Below are positions 1 through 11,200 of a stretch of 36,801 nt of DNA, in pieces. This DNA comes from Echinostoma caproni (Eukaryota > Platyhelminthes > Trematoda > Plagiorchiida > Echinostomatidae). Position numbers and translations under genes: made by a program. Under the pieces are notes generated by a model, which was not told where the DNA came from, did no database searches, and saw only the letters and a program-made list of their open reading frames with translations. Location of the stretch: NCBI GenBank assembly GCA_900618425.1, contig UZAN01044333.1:1-36801 (forward strand), written 5' to 3'. Each line of letters begins with the position of its first letter. Within the stretch, counting starts at the first letter, position 1.

Positions 1-537
1 TTTCACTATAAAATCGTCTGATTCCAGCTGCCCGCGCAAGATATTATTCAAAATAACTCCCTTTTGATCAACACTTATTTTCTTGATGGTTTCCCAGGTT
101 TCTGTGCGGAAATTTGCACATGCATATGTGGTTCAGTCGAAGCATTTCAAGTTTGATAGCAAATGATGGAAATATCATCTTCTGAAAGTATTTGAGTTTT
201 GAAATACCCTTACCTTGCTTCAACGTAAATGCTTCAGCTTCCCTAATTTATCTGAGAGAATTGACGTATCCCCTTTCTGAAACGCAATGGAGCACACAAT
301 CGAAAATGACTTCATAACAAAGTTGGTTGATTCCATGCCCAAGAAACCTCAAGAAAGTCCTAAGGAACAAGGGTAGACCAATTGACTTCCAGTGTACATA
401 AACTTTACATCCTAATTATTATCAATGTGATTTGTTATATACAAAATCTGTTCTATTCCCTCAGTTTACCTCCTAACTCGTCATGCTGTAGGTGAAACAC
501 TACTGATGAAATGGGAGTATCCTGTACATTCTCAGTT
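1..537. repeat. Left copy of a 537-base repeat, cut by the window edge
   Basis: This segment recurs at 5135-5671 with a constant offset of 5134 bases. I found no mismatch when reading the two copies line by line. The copy starts at window base 1, so its true left border is not visible. Neither strand shows a convincing coding region; the small minus-strand frames inside have no domain, signal peptide or codon structure I recognise. Two identical non-coding copies point to a very recent duplication or to an assembly duplication; see the entries at 5135 and 5672. Confidence 0.9.
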
Positions 538-3500
538 AGTACATCTGCGGAGTATAAACGAATCAGAAAAATCAAGTTTCTGAGACTCCCCAAGGCTTGT
601 TTTTTATTTTTCGGAAATACATTTACTCTTGTAGAATTACTCTTGCCTATATACATATATATATAAATGTTTACCGTGTATAGTTCTCCATATAGAAGTA
701 TGATACTGGCAACTGAGATGCTTTTCAAAATGAGAGCCGTGTTGGAAGAGTTCGGTCAACAAATGCATACGCACCCACTCTACACACCAATGGTTGACAT
801 TCATGCTTGCTAGCAGGCTTTCAACGACTGGCATTTCATTAAACAATTCCACGAAACGGCTTCTACGGTAAACGCATGGTGCAACAATTACGAACAATTA
901 ATTACTGACTATCGAGGATGACAATTGGCTGGATTATTGCCTGAAATACCTCATCAAACAGTGTTGTGCTCATCGTCGAAAGCACTCAGTTGGAGGAGGT
1001 TGGGGGTTACTTCAATTGCAACAAAATAAGAGTTTTCAATTTGTTGGCCAGTAAAAATTCGTCCTGTAGAGGAATATCTAATCGTTGACAGTCTAAGAGA
1101 AAACAGAGTAGATCAGTTAAAATGAGACTCGACGGAGGCGAATATGAGCCTAACCAGGAGGACTGCGCGCGTAGGTCATGGTAGGTATCCCGAACGGGGA
1201 CCTCACGAATAATGAACAAATTATTACATATAATGATTGTCATAGCGAGTACCGTCAACTACAACTCTCTTGCACTTACTCAAAGTGATCACTACTTTTG
1301 TCTCTATGGATTCTTCGTTTTCACGTTCGTAGTCTTCTAACGTCCAAAGCTTTCCTTCACCGCATCATCTAAACGAGTAGCAAAATGAAAGCAATCAGGA
1401 AAGACAACACTGCAAATGACTTGTGTTTCGTAGTGCTGCGTTTCCGATGGAAATAGCTCCTGTTCGACATTTGGAAAAAACAATACCGATAATGAAATAG
1501 ACACTCCCAAACGGAACTGTGATGCTGTCAGTGTGGTGAAAAAAAATCACTGCTCCGAAAATGCAATACTCACATTCGTGCATCATTTCAGATGATTGGA
1601 ACCGGTGTTCATTTCCTTACTTAATATGGCTCTAAAGAGACGGTCTGATCTGCCGTGTTTTCCGGTAAAATTTATAGAAGTTTTCTGAGTGAAATTTGTT
1701 TCTGCGGCTGGAATTTCCATGGTACTGGATTCGGAACGAATCAATATAACACCTCGTGTAAGCTATAAGTGATTAATGCTTCGAGAATTGAGTGATCTTT
1801 ACAGAAACACTTCTATATAAAGAAAATATCTTTGCCTCCAGAAATAGTTCAGACGTTTTACTCGCAACAGTCACATAACAATCACGTGTGACTGCATCAA
1901 TTTGCTGGGTTGTAACAGCAGCGGCATAAAGCTTCCAGTGAGGCAAACCGAATAGTGGATTGGCGTCTCTGAAGCGTGCATGTCAAAACGGCATTGTACC
2001 TGCATTTTGGGATTATGCATCCGTCGCTCCTGTGCCTAAGACGGTAACTTCAAATATCCACCCGTTGGGATTAACGTCTGTTGTGTAGAAGCGTTTCGAG
2101 ATGTTGCTCCTTCAAACAAATATCATCTCTTCTGAATGTACATGAACTTAAGCAATTTCAGAACCACAGCGTTTGCTCAAAATTGATGTCCTATTTCATC
2201 TGGTCAGCTATATTCTATCAGCACTCGAACATTGTCAGATAGTCGTCCGAAAGTTTCTTGGATTAGCTACGCTTTCAATTGAGGTGATAGGTTCAAGTTG
2301 AAAAATAATTTTTCTTCCAGTTGGATATCTCATACCGTACCTGTGATACTCAAAGTAAGTATTCTCTGTTCACAGGTTACCTTGGTAGTTCCTCCTCGCC
2401 ATTAATTTCTACACAAGGCGTACCAGAAAGTGCCATTCTCTACCCATTTTTATTTTTCACTTAACATCTACCTATAATTCCCTTTTCAAAAGTCCGTGCC
2501 TAATAATTACATAGACGACGTTGTGGTTGGAATAGCCCACCCTGATGCGATAGACACCTCCACTTTCAACTAATCTATTCTTAACTTGCTTGTGATCCGC
2601 TGCACATAACTTATCACTGAATACCTCTGAACGCGTAGAAATGGTGTCCTCACTTCTCAGAGGGAAAAGTGATGCACATGTCTCGCAAAAACTGTCCCAT
2701 AATAAACATTTGTGGTGATAAAAATTTCCGAACCGTAAATTTTATGTATCTCTCTGTATTCATCAGTGGGAATTTTCGCTGGTCTGACCATGTTCTTTCT
2801 GTATTTTGAAAGGTCAGAAATTGTCATTTTATGCCCTATGCCTAAATACTTGATGAGGTTGTTGATTCGTGATCCGCTGTTTTCCTTTTACCTTTTTTTC
2901 TGTACGGATTCTCTTGAAGTTATCCTAAGTATGCTGAAGGGGAACTTCACGTTTCTTTTAGATCCTGTTCATATTCAGCCAAAAGTAACGGGATCTCCCA
3001 TGGAATTATCTTTCACTCTATAGTTTCAAAACCTTCAAATCATGTCTTTTGTTATTGACAAAGTCATGAAGAACCCTTCTTATGTGTAACACGCTGATCT
3101 TTATAACGTGGGTGTTTTATTCCTCCCAATTTCTTGGCAACCGATAACATTTCTGAACTCAACTCATTCACATCGTGAATGATTTGTTTTGTGCTTTCTT
3201 CCCGCAATTCTGTTGTATTTGTGCTTTTATATTGGTTGCACTTTGGCACGATCTTGCTCCAGATTTACCTTCCGGGATGTTTATAAAATATTATTATATT
3301 TATACAGATTATATTTTATATTACAAGTATATATATATCTGCTCATGTTCCACAAACAGATTTAATGTGTAAAATATATCGCATACGTTTCATCCTCCTG
3401 ATGCTGTTTTGGAAAAATCTACATTTCAAAACGCATGATTTTCTTCCTGGCACCCGGTGACAAAGGATATCGCGGTATCCGCTACTTTTCAATAGAAGGC

Positions 3501-5134
3501 ACACATCTGCAGGTCCTTTTCGGTGCGTGTTAGTTCGGGTACCAGAAGGTAATCCCACAAAGATATCGTATGTAATATTCCGTGCCGGCTGCTTGAATCA
3601 ATTGCATGCTGGTTGGAATTATCCTAAGAAGAATACATCAAAGCATGTTACAGCCACACAGAATACGCAGTTAAAAGTTTTATTATTCCGGATTAAAACC
3701 AATCAAGTTGCATTTCTACAAAGTGAACCCTAAGAAAATATACGTCGTAACTCGCACGAGATCCATGGACGGAACGGATCTCACTTGAACACTTGAGCGT
3801 CATGCTCACGATTGTTGAGGAAATTAGCTTGCCCTAGCCACGACGTGCAAAAAGATACAAGACGTCGATGAATACGTTTTGATTCTCTCGGAAGGCTTTT
3901 GTCAAGTCGTTGAATCGGTTAATCTCACATTAGAGACAATTATAAGTTAATGGGATGACGATATTGTGTAGAAGTCAGATGTGGTTTGAGCATACTTGTG
4001 TGTTGGTGATCGTTCGACCGGTGGCTGGGACGAGTGATATTGGTTTGACTTTTAGATCAAAAAGTGTGGATTGTCGGTCGACATTTGTGTGCACGAGTGT
4101 CCATGGTTGCCGTAACCGTGGGATGACTGTCCCATTAGATCGATGGATTGCTGTAGGTTCAGCGTTGTTCTGGAGCGCCTTGGTTACCATGCGGATGTTC
4201 ACAAGTTAGTGTAACCTGACGATGATGTGAAGATTTTAGGTGATCAGGTTTTATGTGACCATGTATCAAGTGAAAGCGCGAGTCTTGCCGTGCGATATGA
4301 TGCTTTTCTTCCACACATGAAATATTTGCTCTGTTGACCATGAAAACTGTTTTAGAAAAGCTATCAGTTTGACACGGATAAACAAAAGTACAACCTTAAG
4401 TAGCAAAGGACCACGCGGATGGAAAATCAGCATTGAACTGCATATAACCAGACAAAGTAAAACTTTTCGTCAATAATCTAACTATATCGAAATAGATTGA
4501 GTTTTGTTTTACCGTCAATAAGTGTATACCATATTTATCAAACTCACGAAGTTACCAATACCAGGTGAATCCTTGTTCGATAATCGATAATGTACCCTGA
4601 CAATAATCGTTTTATTACTTCGACGCAAAACGATATTATTTCATTTTCGGAAATTTCATTTTCAATGAGTTGGATAGCCGTCATTCGTTATCCCCCAGTT
4701 ACTGTCTAGAACGAAGCAATTTCTCCAAAACCGTGATATGATGATTTCAGGTAGCATGTACATTCATATTTAACCCGATCAATCGATGACCAAATTTGTT
4801 CCAACAACAAACCGGTCTCCAGTTGCTGCGGATTCACTCGTTCAGCATTCAGTGATTTTTATATCTATCATTATTGACGAATAAATGTGGCGCATGGTCA
4901 ACTCATTTCCGGTTAAATAAACTGCAAAATAGTCTAAGAATCTTTAGAACAGATGTTGTGAAGATCACTTTAAATAGTTGCTTGTATACAGGCATTAACT
5001 GTTCAAAATCAATTTCGAAGGGATCAAGGTAATGAAGGAGAGATAACTATTCGACTAGAGCACCGGGCTCCACCTCACTCTCCACGACTTGACCATATTC
5101 AAGGACCTGTCATCAACGTACTGTCCACATAACA
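538..5134. other. Gene-free stretch between the two identical copies
   Basis: I see no supported gene here. Open frames are short, overlap on both strands (for example 3955-4209) and show no recognisable motif. Short AT microsatellite-like tracts are present near 648-668 and 3328-3340. If the flanking 537-base copies reflect a real tandem duplication, this stretch plus one copy is the 5134-base unit. Confidence 0.6.
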
Positions 5135-5671
5135 TTTCACTATAAAATCGTCTGATTCCAGCTGCCCGCGCAAGATATTATTCAAAATAACTCCCTTTTG
5201 ATCAACACTTATTTTCTTGATGGTTTCCCAGGTTTCTGTGCGGAAATTTGCACATGCATATGTGGTTCAGTCGAAGCATTTCAAGTTTGATAGCAAATGA
5301 TGGAAATATCATCTTCTGAAAGTATTTGAGTTTTGAAATACCCTTACCTTGCTTCAACGTAAATGCTTCAGCTTCCCTAATTTATCTGAGAGAATTGACG
5401 TATCCCCTTTCTGAAACGCAATGGAGCACACAATCGAAAATGACTTCATAACAAAGTTGGTTGATTCCATGCCCAAGAAACCTCAAGAAAGTCCTAAGGA
5501 ACAAGGGTAGACCAATTGACTTCCAGTGTACATAAACTTTACATCCTAATTATTATCAATGTGATTTGTTATATACAAAATCTGTTCTATTCCCTCAGTT
5601 TACCTCCTAACTCGTCATGCTGTAGGTGAAACACTACTGATGAAATGGGAGTATCCTGTACATTCTCAGTT
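5135..5671. repeat. Right copy of the 537-base repeat, ending at a single N
   Basis: Bases 5135-5671 match 1-537 without a difference that I can see. The match ends exactly where the sequence has one N (5672), so this copy ends at a contig join rather than at a biological boundary. Real tandem duplications of intergenic DNA usually carry some substitutions. Identity up to an N suggests redundant contig ends or a collapsed and re-expanded tandem repeat. Confidence 0.9.
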
Positions 5672-5672
5672 N
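5672..5672. other. Single-N contig join
   Basis: One unknown base sits between the end of the second 537-base copy and a third, partial copy of the same sequence. The same 5' part of the repeat (unit bases about 17-73) restarts immediately after the N. This is what two overlapping contig ends look like when joined without merging. Confidence 0.75.
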
Positions 5673-5728
5673 GTCTGATTCCAGCTGCCCGCGCAAGATA
5701 TTATTCAAAATAACTCCTTTTGATCAAC
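5673..5728. repeat. Third, partial copy of the repeat start
   Basis: About 56 bases match unit positions 17-73 of the 537-base repeat, with one C lost in the CTCCCTTTTG stretch. After TTGATCAAC the sequence departs from the other copies and becomes unique. This is either a true junction between a repeat and other DNA, or the point where a second haplotype or contig takes over. Confidence 0.85.
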
Positions 5729-6640
5729 CTGGTGTTTGACCGTTGACACTAATTTCCACTGTGGCAACGATGGCGAATTGCGTATTTCATATCCATTCAA
5801 TGGTGCTTGCGTTTGCTCATAATTGTGAAACAGACTTGAGTGGTATCCACAATGTAATCAGTTGTTCGATGACGTATTGTCTTGTAATTTTCACCAACGG
5901 ATGGCATATTCATTAGTCTCCAAATATAGGATGCGTGGATTTTACACAAAGCTGAAAACTTCGCGCCTATTTGCTCGATGGGCTCCGATCAATTTCCTTG
6001 AATTTCCTTTTACCTGCTATCAATTTGATTGAAATGTATCAGTGATACATTGAGTAGGCAGCTTGACAATGTGCGAACAGTACCAATAGTTCGATCCGAA
6101 ACAATGGGTGACATTGCTTTTTATGGAGTCCGCCTTTGATCATGTTCCTCAAAGAAATGTCGGTTCCGATCCATTGTGCAATGTCAGATTTGGCATGCAA
6201 CGAAAAGTCATTGTAACCAATGTTTTGAATTATAGTTTTTAGATGTGGTTTGGGTCACGTGCTGCAAATCTATTTAGATCTGGTAAATCTGAAATGCATC
6301 ATCCATCATCCTCAATGCTGTTGCTTCAGCACTGTGACAAATATGTTACCAAAATAACAGCATAGTGTTTTCATATTCTTACTAATGAGTCATTGTAAAA
6401 CGTTCTGCTTGACGTGAGCTAGAAGCTGTTTGAAACATGGGGCTATGAGTACCATGCACCGCTTCATAATTTAGGTTGATAACGACTGCAATTGTTCTGA
6501 CGCCCACGCGCTTCAATGATGGTGAGGAATATCCTGAATGTGTATCACAACTTCACCTCAAGCATGTTCAAGTGAGAACATCATGTGAATTTATTAATAT
6601 GAATTCTGTGATTGAATTGGTTGATACGTTCCCTCGGAAA
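5729..6640. other. Upstream intergenic region of the mucin-like gene
   Basis: I see no coding region on either strand. The stretch lies directly upstream of a TATA box and a four-exon gene, so it probably contains that gene's regulatory sequence, but I cannot point to a defined element other than the core promoter. Confidence 0.5.
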
Positions 6641-6647
6641 CCTACAG

Positions 6648-6654
6648 TATAAAA
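6648..6654 (+). promoter_or_regulatory. TATA box of the mucin-like gene
   Basis: TATAAAA lies 43 bases before the start codon at 6691. A TCAGT initiator-like motif follows about 25-30 bases downstream (near 6676), which would give a 5' UTR of only some 10-15 bases. In the decayed paralogue at 33892 the aligned position reads roughly GATTTCT, so the box has been lost there. That supports its functional meaning here. Confidence 0.65.
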
Positions 6655-6690
6655 GCAGTAATTTGCGCAAACGAGTCAGTTACTGGACGA

Positions 6691-8098
6691 ATGAATTCAA
6701 TCACTGGCGGTTTCCTTATCCTGATCATCTGCATTTGCGGATTGGTCGGTAAGCTATGAAACCTGTAATTTCTGGAACACGGTTTTTTTTCAGTCGGTCA
6801 ATCCGCGGAGTGCACTGAAACCGACAAGGCTTCGATGGAGGAAAAACATTTCCCTATCGTCTTGGGAAAAGAAGGCTGTCAATTACTTGTTGAACCAACT
6901 GACAATCAGAATGTAGACATCTACCTGAAGCCGGAATCGGTGAGTTGACAATATTGATTGTGTGCCACGTTAGAACATTATAAACCACTGATATCTTTTG
7001 ACTGATCTGATATGCATTTTTATCGTGTTCCCCTACTAGGGTGGTGAGAGTAAGTGCCTCCAACTTGTCAGTGGGTCAGATACCAAAACAATCTGTGCAA
7101 CGGACTCCGGGAATTTCTTTTCGTCACAGCAGGCAGTCCAGGTGAGTGCAGTATCGTCAACGGCTGGCGACTCAACCGCCGGATCGACATCAACTACGGC
7201 TTCAAGCAAAGCACCGTCAACCACAGCATCTCCAACCACAGCATCACCAACCACAGAATCGTCTACCACAGTATCGTCAACAACAACATCGCCAACCACA
7301 GCATCTCCAACCACAGCATCACCAACCACAGAATCGTCAACCACAGTATCGTCAACCACCGAATCGTCAACAACATCATCGCTAACCACAGCATCGACCA
7401 CCACAGCGTCCCCAACCACAGAATCGTCAACCACAGTATCGTCAACAACATCATCCCCAAGCACGGCATCCCAAACCACAGCAACCCCAACCACAGTATC
7501 GTCAACCACAGTATCGTCAACAACATCATCGCCAACCACAGCATCCCAAACCACAGCAACCCCAACCACAGAATCGTCAACCACAGTATCGTCAACCACC
7601 GAATCGTCAACAACATCATCGCTTACCACAGCATCGACCACCACAGCGTCCCCAACCACAGAATCGTCAACTACAGTATCGTCAACTACAGCATCGCCAA
7701 CCACAGCATCGCAAACTACAGCATCGACAACGACAGAATCCCCGACGGCATCTGCAGGGACAAATGCTGGAGCTGGTAAATTGTTGCGTGCTCGAAGGGA
7801 CGCTGCGTCAACATTAAATGAAGGACAAACTATCTTAGTCTACTACAAATCGCGTAAGACACTATATGCGTGGTGTTTCATTTTACCGAATATTTTATTT
7901 CGTAAAATCATATGATGCGTTCATTCATTATTTGTAATTTTCGATTTGTAAATGCAAACAATACTTCATTTCTGATCTATTCACGTTTCATTCCATTCAT
8001 TTTGTGCCTTACCAACAGATGGTGTCAGTCAACGCGTACCCTTTGCTTTATTGTTTATCGGAGCAATCCCTTACCTTATCCAGAGCAGCCTGTGGTAA
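6691..8098 (+). CDS. Secreted or surface mucin-like glycoprotein with possible CUB-like segment, four exons
   Basis: The exons are 6691-6748, 6794-6939, 7040-7853 and 8019-8098. All introns are GT...AG (45, 100 and 165 nt) with good donors (GTAAGC, GTGAGT, GTAAGA), and the phases fit to give 365 residues. The start was chosen because it opens a signal peptide (MNSITGGFLILIICICGLVV) 43 bases after a TATA box. Residues about 25-102 hold Cys residues and strand-like segments (CQLLVEP, VDIYLKPES) that resemble a CUB-like fold; that is tentative. Residues 129-303 are 35 Thr/Ser-rich pentapeptides, a typical O-glycosylated mucin stalk. RARR at 318-321 could be a furin site. After it, EGQTILVYYKS looks like a final CUB strand. 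The last exon encodes a hydrophobic tail ending SSLW, suggesting a GPI signal or a short membrane anchor. The product probably sits on or is shed from a secretory surface. The exon model is independently supported by the degenerate paralogue at 33892-34410. The exact family is not recognised. Confidence 0.8.
7220..7744 (+). repeat. Mucin tandem array: 35 units of 15 bp (TTxSx pentapeptides)
   Basis: Thirty-five 15-bp units encode TTASP, TTESS, TTVSS, TTSSP, TTATP and close variants. Only one unit starts with Ser-Thr instead of Thr-Thr. There is higher-order structure: about 7323-7455 and 7563-7695 match at an offset of exactly 240 bp (16 units) with two or so substitutions, and 7441 and 7516 onward match at an offset of 75 bp (5 units). 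This points to growth by unequal exchange or slippage of multi-unit blocks. Because 15 is divisible by 3, unit gain or loss keeps the frame. Confidence 0.95.
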
Positions 8099-8203
8099 GT
8101 ACATACAAACTTGCATCTGCATATTATGCCAGCCTCTGAACGAAGGATGTTTTCTAGTTGATGTGTTGAATTTCTGCATTTTTTCCCGTTCATTAAGTTG
8201 ATC

Positions 8204-8217
8204 TTATTATTATTATT
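8204..8217. repeat. (TTA)n microsatellite in the 3' UTR
   Basis: Just under five TTA units lie between the stop codon and the likely poly(A) signal of the mucin-like gene. The paralogue at 34 kb is shorter in this interval, so the tract contributes to the UTR length difference. Confidence 0.8.
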
Positions 8218-8268
8218 GGCGGCACGTTCAAGGATTCCGTATTTGAAAATTGCTGACGGAATTTGGTT

Positions 8269-8274
8269 ATTAAA
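8269..8274 (+). terminator. Likely poly(A) signal ATTAAA of the mucin-like gene
   Basis: ATTAAA lies about 170 bases after the stop codon and is followed by GCAAT and an A-rich stretch. The degenerate paralogue has AATAAATAAATGCAAT at the aligned place (34405-34420), so the hexamer position is conserved between copies. Cleavage would be expected near 8285-8300. There is no direct evidence of the cleavage site. Confidence 0.55.
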
Positions 8275-8299
8275 TGCAATTAAAAAAGAAAGCCGATAC

Positions 8300-11200
8300 T
8301 TCTTATTCCATCCACTCTTCTTTTCAGAAATGGTCCAAATTTGAGCAAAAAGAACGTTCAATGATAACCTGTGAATTGCTTCTTTTCATAACCTTACTCT
8401 TATTTTCATGACATAAATTCCAAAAAATGTTTTAAATACAACATAATTCTCTGGTAACTGTTGTTTTACGAGGCGAGCTGCCACGGCGTAATCACTGAAA
8501 AAAGGTATTTTGACATATGTCGCACAGATTGTTTTCATAATCTTGTTCAAATGCGGAAATGTTCTAAAATGTTCAATTATTTCTCCCGATTCAAATTTCA
8601 GATCATGGTGTTAAACACTCACTTTACGTTTTTCTCGGTGTTACGCAGAGATGATCATTGAACACCCCCTAAAAATTGACGCAACAGAGCAGTACAAATA
8701 GGAAGAGACACAAACCAATAATTCTGCAAACTCATACAAGCATATTGCAATTACTTTATGAGATGCTCAATTACCAAATCACGTTTCACATGCGTAGGCG
8801 ATCGAATCCAGATCTATGTATGAAAATGCACTTATGTACATTTGCTTGTATCTGCCCTATTGGTTTCTATGACCATTTATTCCAGATTTGGGACAAAGCC
8901 AGCTAGTGCTTCCGTAGGCTTGCAGCTTGTTGCAGCTTGTAGGCTTGTCAGTTACTAGAGCTGAAGACGTATGATTTCGAAATATCTGCGTTCCAGTGTA
9001 TCACAGATTCATAAAACGGACCCAAGCAGGATACGCAATAAAAGACATCGCACGTGAAGTGCAATAGGACATACACGGAACTAGTCATAGATATGAAGAC
9101 ACGCTGTGATTCAAAATGAAGAAAAACGGTAGTAACGATTTGTTATTAGATACATGTAACTACAAAATACATGGACCGAGGGAGTCTATGTTAATAGCAT
9201 ACAAGGTCATCCTGCAAATAACTCACAATGAAAACAACACTGGAAGCGCGATGGCAACTCGGAAATGCACGCAACGAGGGAACAACATATTTGTCATTCA
9301 ACAGGTCTCTCACTTATCGTCATTTGCCAATAAATCAAAATTTGCCGAAAATTTACTAATCAACTTAGATATGGCAGTGGGTCACCTTGTTTAAACCGAT
9401 CTATCAGCTCCTTCATCATTTCCCTGATAAAACGGGCCTTTAAAACAAGATGTAAAATCGTATATCTCGGGAAACTGGTATTACTTTACCCATCAGCATA
9501 CTCAGATAACGAAATTATAACAACAGCAAATTCGCCATCAATCTCAAGTAAACTAACTTTCGACTTTTTACAAAACAGAACAACACTTACGTCATCACTT
9601 TATAAACTGGACATTACAACTAATATTCCCTGATATGGGGAAGTGTTTAAAATAAGGCATAATCAATGTGCAGATTAGCGTTTACCTTTTGATAAAAATG
9701 ATTGAGCGACGAGCTATCTTATGATGACCAGATAACTGGTAGATAAGATTATCTTTCTTCTGAAACTACTGGTCAGTTCAGTATTGTGCATAAGTTTTTG
9801 AGTTCAACAGCGTTCTTTGCATCGGCGGAAGATTCTCCACTGCATTATGTGATGAAGTCATTACCGCCGTTCAGCTTTTCATCCATTCCTGACATCTTTG
9901 GTTCTCAACAAAACCATTGCCATCAAAGGTTCTGAATTCAAAATTTTACATACATGGTCGATAATTCTGAGAGGTTTCTCTTCTATACTTGCTCACCGTG
10001 GTTTCGGTAATATTTAAAGACCCAGACATTAAGTTAGTTAATGGAACCTATTATTTTTAACCACTTTGTTTGGGAGAGAACATATTCACCACAGGTATCC
10101 GAGAGCAGGTATGTGGATACCATTGCAGATAAACAGTGTGCAAAATCTTCGTTTCACTGTTAGATAGTTTTATATTATCTATAATCAGTAGGAGGTGGTG
10201 CGCTAAAACATCTAGATATAGAGTATTATCAGAATTCTATCAGCAATCGATGAAGTGGTAGTATACATTGATCACCGTTGATCCTTATCCACATGAAAAT
10301 TCAGAGAAGGAATGAAAAAAACGTGATCTCAATAAGCCAAACAAATTGAAATCTGAAATGTTCATCATATTCTGATAAATACTTACTTGAAATAGGGTAG
10401 GAAGGACAGATCTGCCATATCGGAGATTGATTCGAGACCAAACAGCACCCCGCGGTGCAAAAAGAATTTGCGTTGCATAGCACTGAGATGTATGCCGTTA
10501 TTTGGGTGTTTACATTTTTTCTCGCCCAAAGTGATCGATAATTACCACTTTAAAGAACCATAAATATTTGATCTTTAACGAGATTTATTCCGTGTTCTGG
10601 GATTTGTCGTACAACGGTGGAGCCAGTGAACCGCATTGAAATGTTCACTTATTTAGTAGAGCTGTACGCAAAACAGATTGTAAAATCCAACTACCAAACA
10701 TACTACTGTAGACATCATGTGTATATACACTAATCGGAAGCAAAATTCATTAATCCAGCGCCACAAATAATAACAAGGTTTTACATAAAAAGAAACCATT
10801 TTATAGTTTACGGTTCCGCGCTGCTGCATTTATGTTTGGACTCGGTTTCATTTCGTTTTCACAATCGAATTATACTTTATTTCCAATATCCTCGGATGGT
10901 TGAGTTTGTTCACCAATTAAATGGATATTCCCCAATTGCCAGGTACACACAATGCGTGACTTGGGATCTATAGGCAAAACCCGTTTCGAGTAAATGTGCT
11001 CATTGAGTGGAGTTTCCCAACTTCAAATGCGAAAGAACTGTCAAAAACGAATTGAAAAACATCGATTGTATGTAAGATAATTGAATTTTGGCGAAGAACG
11101 CAGAGCACTTAGTGGAATACCCGATCACATACAACATTGAGAGGGTGACTACTAGGATTCTAAAACGTATCGAGAATGCTTTTGATGTGCGCAAATCTAC

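Noticed and set aside
3955..4209. Overlapping open frames on both strands in a GC-richer patch
   Set aside because: Neither has a recognisable motif or splice signals, and open frames on both strands are expected where A+T content falls.
7036..7704. 222-codon minus-strand open frame rich in Val and Asp
   Set aside because: It is the antisense reading of the 15-bp mucin repeat. It has no promoter or splice support, whereas the sense gene is fully supported.
7054..7779. 241-codon plus-strand frame rich in Asn, His and Ile
   Set aside because: It is a frame-shifted reading of the same repeat array. It would cross intron 2 sequence and lacks a signal peptide.
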